A stretch of 12,442 nt of DNA. Origin: an uncultured Flavobacteriales bacterium. Its GTDB lineage: Bacteria > Bacteroidota > Bacteroidia > Flavobacteriales > Crocinitomicaceae. Positions 1-5,750 of this stretch are shown here, in pieces. The stretch is from contig CAMLIF010000113.1 of assembly GCA_946479985.1 (NCBI GenBank), forward strand, positions 1 to 12,442. The letters run 5' to 3'. The notes beneath the pieces are model-generated. The model ran no database searches, was not told the origin of the DNA, and saw only the letters and a list, made by a program, of their open reading frames with translations. Position numbers and translations under genes: made by a program. Position 1 is the stretch's first letter; every line of letters begins with the position of its first letter.

Positions 1-71
1 CGGTGGAGGGACTCGAACCCCCGACCTGCTGATTACAAATCAGCTGCTCTAGCCAACTGAGCTACACCGGC
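1..71 (-). tRNA. trnT: tRNA-Thr (anticodon UGU), 3' end cut by window edge
   Basis: Read on the minus strand, the sequence folds as a tRNA. The 5' acceptor strand GCCGGTG begins at base 71 and pairs with CACCG at the window edge. A D arm GCTC..GAGC, an anticodon stem GCTGA/TCAGC with loop TTTGTAA (anticodon TGT), and a T arm with TTCGAGT are all present. The last two acceptor bases and the discriminator lie beyond base 1. The anticodon UGU reads ACN threonine codons, mainly ACA. The gene lies downstream of hpf and, from known flavobacterial gene order, is probably the first of a tRNA cluster preceding tuf and rpoBC; that part is not visible here. Confidence 0.95.
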
Positions 72-92
72 AAATTTTGAATGGTAATATGA

Positions 93-104
93 TGTAAAAG
101 AACG
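93..104 (-). promoter_or_regulatory. boxA-like antitermination element in tRNA leader (candidate)
   Basis: On the minus strand this reads CGTTCTTTTACA, which matches 10 of 12 bases of the E. coli rRNA boxA (CGCTCTTTAACA). It lies in the roughly 58-nt leader between the predicted transcription start and the mature tRNA-Thr, where a NusB/NusE-binding boxA could act. The leader is A/T-rich, so a chance match is quite possible. Confidence 0.3.
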
Positions 105-136
105 TTTTTCTTTAGCGTTTTTCCCATTTGGGTTTG

Positions 137-166
137 CAAATGTAGTAAAGAATTAAATACCTACAA
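137..166 (-). promoter_or_regulatory. Bacteroidota sigma-A promoter for the tRNA cluster
   Basis: On the minus strand the -7 element TACATTTG (144 down to 137) is a perfect fit to TAnnTTTG. A -33 TTG (166-164) lies exactly 19 nt upstream, the textbook Bacteroides spacing. Transcription would start near base 130, leaving a leader of about 58 nt before the tRNA. This is the best promoter match in the window, in keeping with a stable-RNA operon. A short palindrome, CCCATTTGGG (123-132), lies at the predicted start. Confidence 0.75.
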
Positions 167-196
167 GCGTTTTCAGAAAAAAAAATAGAATATTTC

Positions 197-230
197 AAAA
201 AAAAAGAGAGCCCCGTTTTGCTCTCTTTTT
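197..230 (-). terminator. intrinsic terminator after hpf
   Basis: The minus strand shows an 11-bp perfect stem AAAAAGAGAGC / GCTCTCTTTTT with an 8-nt loop, followed by a run of T residues (nine in total with the stem end). It begins 21 nt after the hpf stop codon and ends the rpsU/xer/hpf direction of transcription before the tRNA promoter. The A tract on the other side makes it potentially bidirectional. Confidence 0.85.
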
Positions 231-251
231 CTAATGTATTCATTTACAGGT

Positions 252-548
252 TTAACTTGCAATTTTGGCTTTATGTTTTTTTACCTGAGATTCTAATGCA
301 TCTATACACAAATCTGTTGCTTCTTCAAATGTTTTGCACTGTTTTTTGGCAAACAACTCCCTTCCGGGAATCATTATTTTCACCTCAGCGGTCTTATTCT
401 CTTTGTCCACATTTTTATCCAGTCTTAAAAACACTTCACCAACAATAATATTATCGAAGAACAATTGGAGTTTGTTTACTCTCTCCTGAACAAAATCTAA
501 CAACTTTTGATCTGCTTTGAAGTGAACTGAATGAACCTTGATATCCAT
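252..548 (-). CDS. hpf: short ribosome hibernation promoting factor (HPF/RaiA, S30AE family)
   Basis: This 98-aa protein starts MDIKVHSVHF and has the S30AE beta-alpha-beta-beta-beta-alpha pattern: a first strand at residues 1-9, a helix at about 12-28, strands at about 34-43 and 53-60, and a C-terminal helix at about 73-92 ending in lysines. Family members bind the small subunit across the mRNA/tRNA channel and silence ribosomes during slow growth. It is the short form, lacking the C-terminal dimerisation domain of long HPF. The reading frame stays open upstream to 650, but that extension lies inside the xer gene and looks unlike the family, so I chose the ATG at 548, which gives the usual length. 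It begins 4 nt after the xer stop, so the two genes are almost certainly co-transcribed and perhaps translationally coupled. Confidence 0.93.
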   Translation of the reverse strand: MDIKVHSVHFKADQKLLDFVQERVNKLQLFFDNIIVGEVFLRLDKNVDKENKTAEVKIMIPGRELFAKKQCKTFEEATDLCIDALESQVKKHKAKIAS

Positions 549-552
549 AACT

Positions 553-1431
553 TTACTTTTTGCGCCCACGTGGATGAGCTTGTGAATAAATAGAATTGAT
601 CTGAGCAAAAGAGTTGTGTGTATACACCTGTGTTGCCGATAAGCCCGCATGCCCCAAAAGCTCTTTTAAAGTTTCAAGACCTGCACCATTATTTAATAAA
701 TGGGTGGCAAATGTATGTCGTAACACATGTGGACTCTTTTTCTGCACAGAGCTAACACTTCCAAGGTAACTATTTATTTTTCTATACACAAACTTTGAAG
801 ACAATTTTCTGCCGTCAATTTTCACAAATAAATATTCTTTTGAATCCAGTTCTGACGGCTTTTCTTTGCGGTACAAATCAATAAGCTGCACCAGATCAGA
901 ACCAATAGGAATAATTCGTTCTTTATTCCTTTTACCAAGCACTTTTATTTGGTCGTTCTGAACACCTGATTCTTTAAGGTTTATTAACTCGCTCAAACGA
1001 ATTCCGGTTTGATAAAACACTTCCACAATAAGTTGATCGCGAAGCCCGTCGAACGTATTACTAAACAGAAAACATGTATTAGCTTTCTGAATCTCTGACT
1101 CTTTCACAAAATTGGGCAGGCGTTTTTCCACTTTCGGTGCGCGTACGCGAAGCATTGGATTTGAATCTGAAAACCCTTCATTAACGAGCCACTTGAAATA
1201 AGAACGTAAACAACTTAATTTTCGCGCAACCGTGCGGTTCAAATGACCAGTTTCAACCAGTTCAACGATCCATCCGCGTATAAGCTGGTGATTTACATCT
1301 TTCCAGTCAGAATCTTTTTCAATTTCTGCAAAAATCATGAATTGATCCAGATCATCGGTATAAGCCCGAAGCGTATGATCCGAGAATCGCTTCTCGACTT
1401 CCAGGTAATGGATGAATTTCTGCTTAATCAT
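553..1431 (-). CDS. xerC: XerC/XerD-type tyrosine recombinase
   Basis: This 292-aa protein has the usual Xer length. An N-terminal SAM-like core-binding domain (about 1-90, with the motif FSDHTLRAYTDDLDQF) is followed by the catalytic domain. The full active-site set is visible: Arg145 (TGIRLSEL), Lys167 (LGKRNKER), His235 and Arg238 (HVLRHTFATHLL), His261 (LLGHAGL) and nucleophile Tyr270 (VYTH). Xer proteins resolve chromosome dimers at dif. Flavobacteria carry a Xer-type gene beside hpf, and here too hpf follows by 4 nt. I cannot tell XerC from XerD by sequence alone, so the symbol is provisional. The position in a conserved housekeeping cluster, with no integrated element around it, argues against a phage or transposon integrase. 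The start region has no Shine-Dalgarno, as expected for this phylum. Confidence 0.9.
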   Translation of the reverse strand: MIKQKFIHYLEVEKRFSDHTLRAYTDDLDQFMIFAEIEKDSDWKDVNHQLIRGWIVELVETGHLNRTVARKLSCLRSYFKWLVNEGFSDSNPMLRVRAPKVEKRLPNFVKESEIQKANTCFLFSNTFDGLRDQLIVEVFYQTGIRLSELINLKESGVQNDQIKVLGKRNKERIIPIGSDLVQLIDLYRKEKPSELDSKEYLFVKIDGRKLSSKFVYRKINSYLGSVSSVQKKSPHVLRHTFATHLLNNGAGLETLKELLGHAGLSATQVYTHNSFAQINSIYSQAHPRGRKK

Positions 1432-1451
1432 GTAATGATTAACGGTGATTT

Positions 1452-1496
1452 GGTGTGAAAGGTTACACTACGAGAGACAGATAGGCAGCTCACACC
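1452..1496. repeat. 7-bp inverted repeat in the xer leader
   Basis: GGTGTGA (1452-1458) and TCACACC (1490-1496) form a perfect inverted repeat around a 31-nt loop in the 82-bp gap between the secreted-protein gene and xer. GTGT..ACAC inside it (1454-1457 and 1464-1467) offers a competing fold. No T run follows on either strand, so it is not an ordinary terminator. It could be a protein-binding site, a leader RNA structure, or chance. Confidence 0.4.
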
Positions 1497-1513
1497 TCGG
1501 GAAGTAATAAATA

Positions 1514-2017
1514 CTATTTCTGGTCGATCTGTATCTTTACCCAATCTTCCAGTTTACCACCGGCATCCAAATCAACCAATTCCTGCATTTTAGAATCGGT
1601 TTTCATCTTACCTGTTTTATAAATATTGATCATACTTCGAACTGCAGCAAGATTACATTGAAAAAGATCATTGGAATAGCCATTCTCTATAGAATACTTT
1701 CCCCAAGCTCCCATAAAAAAAGCCAGTAAATCTTTGTTTACCCTGATATAATCAAGAACATATCCGTTCAATGTTATTGTAACATCAGGGGAATCGCTCA
1801 TCCAGCCTACAATTAGCGCATATTGCTGCTCATGCATTTCCGCATCTTCATCAAACGCAGTATTCTCTATCCAATTAACAGATGCAACGAAATTCGGCTC
1901 ACTTGATTTAAACTCTTTCTTTTTAGGAACTTTAGTCAGCGGTTCAACCTCTTGCGCAATTCCAGAGAACCCAAGACTTATAAAAAAGACAAAAAGGATT
2001 TTTTTTAGGTGGTTCAT
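1514..2017 (-). CDS. secreted protein of unknown function
   Basis: I do not recognise this 167-aa protein. It has a clear N-terminal signal peptide: MNHLKK, then a hydrophobic stretch ILFVFFISLGFSGIA, with probable cleavage before QEV (about residue 21). No lipobox cysteine is present, so a periplasmic or exported soluble protein is expected. The mature part begins with a lysine-rich linker (about 29-39) and continues as a mixed, probably alpha/beta domain. Recognisable points are a YALIVGWMSDSPDVTITLNGY segment (about 86-106), an aromatic stretch FFMGAWGKYSIENGY (about 120-134), one cysteine in FQCNLAAV (about 141) and a charged C-terminus. It lies between rpsU and xer; in my recollection of flavobacterial genomes the xer gene usually sits closer to rpsU, so this may be a lineage-specific insertion. 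A hairpin terminator separates it from rpsU, and a weak promoter candidate (2041-2048) lies before it. Confidence 0.8.
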   Translation of the reverse strand: MNHLKKILFVFFISLGFSGIAQEVEPLTKVPKKKEFKSSEPNFVASVNWIENTAFDEDAEMHEQQYALIVGWMSDSPDVTITLNGYVLDYIRVNKDLLAFFMGAWGKYSIENGYSNDLFQCNLAAVRSMINIYKTGKMKTDSKMQELVDLDAGGKLEDWVKIQIDQK

Positions 2018-2040
2018 ATTAAATTAGAATTTGGTTCGGG

Positions 2041-2048
2041 CTAAAATA
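2041..2048 (-). promoter_or_regulatory. weak -7 promoter element for the secreted-protein gene (candidate)
   Basis: The minus strand reads TATTTTAG, one mismatch from TAnnTTTG, 23 nt before the start codon at 2017 and directly after the rpsU terminator. No convincing -33 TTG is correctly spaced. The ten bases TATTTTAGCC recur before the other secreted-protein gene at 10171. Confidence 0.3.
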
Positions 2049-2077
2049 CAAAAACCCCAACAATTAAATGCCGGGGT
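2049..2077 (-). terminator. intrinsic terminator of rpsU
   Basis: On the minus strand ACCCCGGCA pairs with TGTTGGGGT: nine pairs, two of them G-U, closing a 6-nt loop TTTAAT, and followed by TTTTTG. Because of the G-U pairs the hairpin is good only on the minus strand, which fits termination 23 nt after the rpsU stop codon. Confidence 0.8.
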
Positions 2078-2099
2078 CAATATCGGAATTAGAATAATC

Positions 2100-2291
2100 C
2101 TAAATTTCCTGAGACTTCATTTTTTGAGCGTAAGCAGCACGAATGTTAGACTGACGCAAAGTAACCGATGGTTTTTCGAATTCTTTACGACGACGTAATT
2201 CTTTCATTTGGTTCGTTTTGTCGAACTTTTTCTTGTACTTCTTAAGCGCTCTTTCGATGTTTTCGCCTTCTTTAACTGGAATGATTAACAT
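2100..2291 (-). CDS. rpsU: 30S ribosomal protein bS21
   Basis: This 63-aa basic protein starts MLIIPVKEGENIERALKKYK and carries the arginine/lysine-rich middle (KELRRRKEFEKPS, about 30-42) typical of bS21; the length is normal for Bacteroidota. bS21 sits near the 3' end of 16S rRNA. In Flavobacterium johnsoniae, bS21 together with bS18 and bS6 is known to hide the anti-Shine-Dalgarno tail, which explains why this phylum does not use Shine-Dalgarno sequences. As I recall, Tyr54 of bS21 contributes to this, and a tyrosine is at position 54 here (RAAYAQ). The gene is transcribed alone, with its own consensus promoter (2347-2375), a leader of about 48 nt and a terminator. I see no Shine-Dalgarno at the correct distance from the ATG. 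Confidence 0.96.
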   Translation of the reverse strand: MLIIPVKEGENIERALKKYKKKFDKTNQMKELRRRKEFEKPSVTLRQSNIRAAYAQKMKSQEI

Positions 2292-2292
2292 A

Positions 2293-2322
2293 TTCTATTT
2301 AATTCTATTGTTAGCTTCTATT
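2293..2322 (-). repeat. three AATAGAA heptamers in the rpsU leader
   Basis: On the minus strand the heptamer AATAGAA occurs exactly three times (2316-2322, 2303-2309 and 2293-2299), the last one ending 1 nt before the rpsU ATG. The copies are unevenly spaced (13 and 10 nt). They fall within the predicted 5' UTR where translation would initiate. They may be simple A/T-rich leader sequence or a repeated binding site for autoregulation. Confidence 0.5.
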
Positions 2323-2346
2323 CTTCCTATACTGTGATAGGGAGCG

Positions 2347-2375
2347 CAAAGATATAAAACTTTTCTTTTCAACAA
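2347..2375 (-). promoter_or_regulatory. Bacteroidota sigma-A promoter of rpsU
   Basis: On the minus strand TATCTTTG (2354 down to 2347) fits the -7 consensus TAnnTTTG perfectly, and a TTG (2375-2373) lies 18 nt upstream as the -33 element. Transcription would start near 2340, giving a leader of about 48 nt. An A/T palindrome (2385-2398) immediately upstream could serve as an UP-like element. Confidence 0.7.
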
Positions 2376-2384
2376 CGCATGCTT

Positions 2385-2398
2385 TAAAAATATTTTTA
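2385..2398. repeat. 14-bp perfect A/T palindrome upstream of the rpsU promoter
   Basis: TAAAAATATTTTTA is fully self-complementary. It lies between the end of the DNRLRE gene (stop at 2431) and the rpsU -33 element, 10 nt upstream of the latter, with another small palindrome, GCATGC (2377-2382), in between. Possible roles are an UP element for RNA polymerase alpha, a weak terminator for the DNRLRE gene, or nothing. With no G/C pairs it is a poor terminator. Confidence 0.35.
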
Positions 2399-2430
2399 CC
2401 TATCGGATACATTGGCGCTTTTCATTCAAC

Positions 2431-4434
2431 TTACTCAACTACGATTCTACCGTTGAATACTTGTTCACCATTCACAATTTTCACAAAGTATATTCCTCCG
2501 CTCAATGGAAGATTCAAAAGACACTGATCTCCTTCAAAACCATCTTCAAACACAATCTTCCCTTCTAAATCAGTTACATAGAGTTTTCCACCATTAATTT
2601 CTGAAGGAATTGACACTACAAAATTTCCTTTATTGGGATTTGGAAAAACAAGCATCTGACCCATCTTCTCAATTGAATTACTCTCTGTTACATCTGCGTT
2701 ATTTATTGAATAGCAAATTTCTAGTTTAGGGCGTAGCTGTGGATTTGAATGGTCGCTCGATGCGAATATAAGACCTCTGTAGTAATCTTCCATGGCCAGT
2801 TGGAACATGAAACCAAAGTTTTGGGATGGGTTGGCCACCATTTCCTGAACCAAGGATGTCACATTGATATTTAGGAAATCCTGATGTGCACTTGTACTTG
2901 GCGAAAGCGACACTTGTCCGACAGTTGTTGTGGAAGGTTGATTAGACCATGTACAAGTGCTCTCAACCCAACCCGAAGTAATCTTGCTCAGATATGAAGC
3001 ATTTGATCCGGAAGATGTTGAATGGGATCCACCCATATTTCCACTAGCCGGATTGGAATTGTTATAAAGTGAAAGTTTCGCGTCACTAACCACTGCAGTT
3101 GATGGGATTGCCGTTAAATCGAATTCGATTAAGCTTCGTGTAGTTGTTTCATCACCTGAATTGGTCCAGGCAACTGCAGAAAATTCATCCATATTTCCGA
3201 AATTCAATGTATTATAACCACAAGGGATGCAATTCCCTATTACAGCATCCTTTCCTGTGGATGCATCAGGTTGAAAAACTGCACATGTATCACCGGAAGA
3301 AACGGGAGTGGTATATACGAAACAATCACTTACATCAGAACAAGTTCCATCTGTAATCACAACAGCATACGAACCACTATTCTGTGGTTCAAAAAACTGA
3401 GCAGTTTCTCCGTTGATGGCACTGTATCCTGTATTACAATTTAGCCACTGATAACTATCACCTGCACTTGACAGCAGAAAATCATTTCCCAGCGATGTTA
3501 TGGAAGCTGTGACTGTTTGTTCTGTCATAGTAAACGATTCACATGCTCCGGGAGTAACACAACCTCCTTCACCACGCACAAAATATGTTCCCGGAGAAGA
3601 AATTGAAATCGAATTTCCTATACCAACCAAGGTTCCACCACAGGTGCCAGAATACCAATACCAATTTGTTGCATCATTCAATGCTCCAGAAGCAACTGAA
3701 ATCACCGATTGAGTATTATTACAAAGCGCAGTGTTTCCGGCTATAACAGGTGATTCCGGACTACTGCATGGAGAATTAAGCGTGTAAGTAACAACTAGTT
3801 TTGGGTGTAACGTTGCATTTGCATGATCACTTGAGGCAAAAATAACTCCGCGGTAATAAGATTCAGAAACTAAGTGCATCATAAATCCAAAGTTTTGTGA
3901 CGGGTTTGTTACCATGTCCTGAACCAAAGCTGTTACATCGAGATTCAGGAAATTCTGATGAGCACTCGTACTCCCGGGAAGCGACAATTGTCCGGCCGCA
4001 GTTGTTGAAGGTTGATTTGACCAGGTTACAGTATTCTCACTCCAACTCGAGGTTATCTTGCTAAGATATGTAGCATTTGATCCGGAAGATGTTGAATGGG
4101 ATCCGCCCATGTTTCCACTTGCCGGATTGGAATTGTTATACAACGAAAGCCGGGCGTCCGTAATTGTTGCACCCACAGGGATACTGGTTAGATCAAATGC
4201 CACTAATCCGCGGGTAGTAGTCGGATTACCTGAGTTGGTCCATGCAACGGCACTGAATTCATCCATATTTCCGAAGTTCGATGAATTATATCCACATGGA
4301 ATACAATTACCAATAATCGCATCAGTACCTGATGTTCCATTTGGCTGGAAAATTACAGTGGTTTGCGCATTAATTGTTGCTACACAGGCACAAAGCGTAG
4401 ATAGGACAGTGAAAAAGACCTTAGGTAGTTTCAT
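2431..4434 (-). CDS. secreted double-DNRLRE protein with T9SS C-terminal sorting domain
   Basis: This 667-aa protein has a signal peptide (1-24, cleaved near INAQ/TT) and then two DNRLRE domains (about 26-217 and 384-575). They flank about 165 residues with two Ig/PKD-like, cysteine-containing segments (about 223-305 and 306-375, the latter with the SYQWLNCNTGYSAINGETAQ signature common in Bacteroidota adhesins). The C-terminus (about 592-667) is a type A T9SS sorting domain: LVFPNPNKGNFVVSI, a GKIV turn, then GGIYFVKIVNG and NGRIVVE. T9SS cargo crosses the outer membrane and is attached to the surface or released. DNRLRE domains are beta-sandwiches found in surface and polysaccharide-active proteins; no catalytic domain is evident here. 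The two copies align at a constant offset of 358 residues with mostly identical sequence. Both carry a CIPCGYN loop (Cys44/Cys47 and Cys402/Cys405) that I do not recall as typical of DNRLRE. It is transcribed alone from its own promoter. Confidence 0.9.
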   Translation of the reverse strand: MKLPKVFFTVLSTLCACVATINAQTTVIFQPNGTSGTDAIIGNCIPCGYNSSNFGNMDEFSAVAWTNSGNPTTTRGLVAFDLTSIPVGATITDARLSLYNNSNPASGNMGGSHSTSSGSNATYLSKITSSWSENTVTWSNQPSTTAAGQLSLPGSTSAHQNFLNLDVTALVQDMVTNPSQNFGFMMHLVSESYYRGVIFASSDHANATLHPKLVVTYTLNSPCSSPESPVIAGNTALCNNTQSVISVASGALNDATNWYWYSGTCGGTLVGIGNSISISSPGTYFVRGEGGCVTPGACESFTMTEQTVTASITSLGNDFLLSSAGDSYQWLNCNTGYSAINGETAQFFEPQNSGSYAVVITDGTCSDVSDCFVYTTPVSSGDTCAVFQPDASTGKDAVIGNCIPCGYNTLNFGNMDEFSAVAWTNSGDETTTRSLIEFDLTAIPSTAVVSDAKLSLYNNSNPASGNMGGSHSTSSGSNASYLSKITSGWVESTCTWSNQPSTTTVGQVSLSPSTSAHQDFLNINVTSLVQEMVANPSQNFGFMFQLAMEDYYRGLIFASSDHSNPQLRPKLEICYSINNADVTESNSIEKMGQMLVFPNPNKGNFVVSIPSEINGGKLYVTDLEGKIVFEDGFEGDQCLLNLPLSGGIYFVKIVNGEQVFNGRIVVE
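2710..3279 (-). repeat. direct repeat copy B (second DNRLRE domain)
   Basis: This stretch encodes residues about 386-575 and repeats 3784-4353 at an offset of exactly 1074 bp without indels, as far as I can align it by eye. The longest exact match I found is 33 bp (2998-3030 against 4072-4104). Many differences elsewhere are synonymous. Confidence 0.8.
3784..4353 (-). repeat. direct repeat copy A (first DNRLRE domain)
   Basis: This stretch encodes residues about 28-217 of the same protein and is the partner of 2710-3279. Conserved blocks include GNMDEFSAVAWTNSG and SLYNNSNPASGNMGGSHSTS in both copies. The similarity at DNA level suggests a fairly recent intragenic duplication, or gene conversion between the copies. 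Confidence 0.8.
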
Positions 4435-4454
4435 AATTGATTAAAATTGATGGA

Positions 4455-4480
4455 CAAAAGTAAAATTTATTTACTATCAA
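4455..4480 (-). promoter_or_regulatory. promoter of the DNRLRE protein gene
   Basis: On the minus strand TACTTTTG (4462 down to 4455) fits TAnnTTTG exactly. A TTG (4480-4478) lies upstream, but with 15 nt spacing rather than about 19, so the -33 assignment is doubtful. The predicted start leaves a leader of only about 15 nt before the ATG at 4434. Confidence 0.5.
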
Positions 4481-4511
4481 TAACTTATCCACCAAAAAAA
4501 CCTGATCTCAA

Positions 4512-4551
4512 CAAAAAACCGGTATAACAGGATCCTCCTGATTATACCGGT
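4512..4551 (-). terminator. strong intrinsic terminator after the acyl-CoA dehydrogenase gene
   Basis: A long hairpin, ACCGGTATAA(T)CAGGA paired with TCCTGTTATACCGGT with one bulged base and a very short loop, is followed on the minus strand by TTTTTTG. It lies about 20 nt after the stop codon at 4572 and closes the long leftward gene run that begins at 10051. Confidence 0.9.
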
Positions 4552-4571
4552 CGTATGATTTTTAAAAACCT

Positions 4572-5711
4572 TTATTTCAAAATCTCTCTTGAAATAACCA
4601 CTTTTTGGATTTCTGATGTCCCTTCACCGATAGTCATCAACTTCGCGTCTCGCAAATACTTCTCTGCCGGATACTCTTTTGTATAACCATACCCCCCCAT
4701 AATCTGAACGGCTTCATTTCCACATTTCACGGATACTTCTGAAGCGAAATATTTGGCAAATGCTCCTTCTGAAGTCATTTTTTGTTTACGGTTCTTCAAA
4801 TCCGCCGCCTGAAAAGTCAATAATTCAGCAGCTTCAACCTGAGTGGCCATATCAGCAAGTTTAAATGCAATTGCCTGGAATTTACTGATTGGCTGACCAA
4901 ACTGTTCACGCTCTTTTGCATATTGAACTGACGCTTCGTAAGCTCCACGGGCAATTCCACATGAAAGAGCGGCAATAGAAACACGGCCACCATCCAAAAT
5001 CTGCATAGCTTGTTTGAAACCCTGTCCTAATTCACCAATAACCTGTGATTCATGAACACGAACGTTTTCGAAAATCAACTCGGCAGTTTCAGAAGCACGA
5101 ACTCCTAATTTGTCTTTGATCTTAACCGCAGAAAACCCGGGAGTACCTTTTTCAATGATAAACGCTGTAATTCCGTTTGAATCCAATAATTCTCCCGTTC
5201 GAATAAGGATCACGGCTACGTCTCCTGACAAACCATGTGTAATCCAGTTTTTTGAACCGTTTATTACCCAATGATCACCATCTTTCACAGCTGTACATTG
5301 CATACGCATTGCATCAGAACCAGTATTTGCTTCGGTTAATCCCCAGGCACCAATCCATTCACCAGATGCCAGTTTCGGAAGATATTTCTTTTTCTGTTCT
5401 TCAGATCCGTGGTAGTAAATATGTCCGGTACAAAGTGAATTGTGAGCAGCAACACTCAACCCTATTCCACCACAAACTTTTCCAAGTTCCATTAAGGCAG
5501 TAGCGTATTCGAAGTAACCAAAGCCGCTCCCACCGTATTCTTCAGGAATATAAATACCGAGTAAACCAAGTTCACCCATTTTTTTCATTACATCCACCGG
5601 AAAATGCTCTTTATCGTCCCATTCGTTACGCTTCGGTCGAATTTCCTTTTCAGCAAAATCACGCACCATTTGTGCGATCATCTCTTGATTTTCGTTCTTT
5701 TCAAAATTCAT
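4572..5711 (-). CDS. acyl-CoA dehydrogenase (short/medium-chain type)
   Basis: This 379-aa FAD enzyme has the full length of the short/medium-chain acyl-CoA dehydrogenase family, which oxidises acyl-CoA to trans-2-enoyl-CoA and passes electrons to ETF. The N-terminal helical domain (about 1-115) is followed by the beta domain with the flavin signature WGLTEANTGSDA (123-134), GSKNWITHG (152-160) and GVRASETAELIF (203-214). The C-terminal helical domain has RVSIAA (243-248), the KEREQFGQPISKFQ substrate/FAD loop (266-279), QIMGGYGYTKEYP (336-348) and the end IGEGTSEIQK. Glu363, in EGT, is at the catalytic-base position of butyryl-CoA dehydrogenases. Substrate chain length or a branched-chain role cannot be decided. 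The gene follows apt by 39 bp without a terminator and is probably the last gene of the operon. The start ATG has only A/T-rich sequence before it. Confidence 0.94.
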   Translation of the reverse strand: MNFEKNENQEMIAQMVRDFAEKEIRPKRNEWDDKEHFPVDVMKKMGELGLLGIYIPEEYGGSGFGYFEYATALMELGKVCGGIGLSVAAHNSLCTGHIYYHGSEEQKKKYLPKLASGEWIGAWGLTEANTGSDAMRMQCTAVKDGDHWVINGSKNWITHGLSGDVAVILIRTGELLDSNGITAFIIEKGTPGFSAVKIKDKLGVRASETAELIFENVRVHESQVIGELGQGFKQAMQILDGGRVSIAALSCGIARGAYEASVQYAKEREQFGQPISKFQAIAFKLADMATQVEAAELLTFQAADLKNRKQKMTSEGAFAKYFASEVSVKCGNEAVQIMGGYGYTKEYPAEKYLRDAKLMTIGEGTSEIQKVVISREILK

Positions 5712-5750
5712 ATTTACAGTTTTGGGGTGCTAAATCGTTTTTCGCGTTTT

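Noticed and set aside
549..650. N-terminal extension of hpf (34 extra codons)
   Set aside because: It lies inside the xer coding region and has no resemblance to the S30AE family; the ATG at 548 gives the normal start and length.
553..1431. Phage or transposon integrase next to a tRNA gene, marking an integrated element
   Set aside because: The recombinase has Xer length and motifs, is coupled to hpf in a housekeeping order, and no element boundaries or direct repeats of the tRNA end are visible.
2385..2398. Terminator of the DNRLRE gene
   Set aside because: The palindrome contains only A/T pairs and no separate T run, so it is too weak to call a terminator with confidence.
2710..4353. Possible mobile or CRISPR-like repeat
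   Set aside because: There are only two copies, both in frame within one gene and encoding the same protein domain; no spacers, terminal inverted repeats or transposase are present.
4058..4444. 128-codon plus-strand open frame opposite the DNRLRE gene
   Set aside because: It is antisense to a well-supported gene, has no recognisable domain, and coincides with the repeated low-complexity DNA of the first DNRLRE copy.
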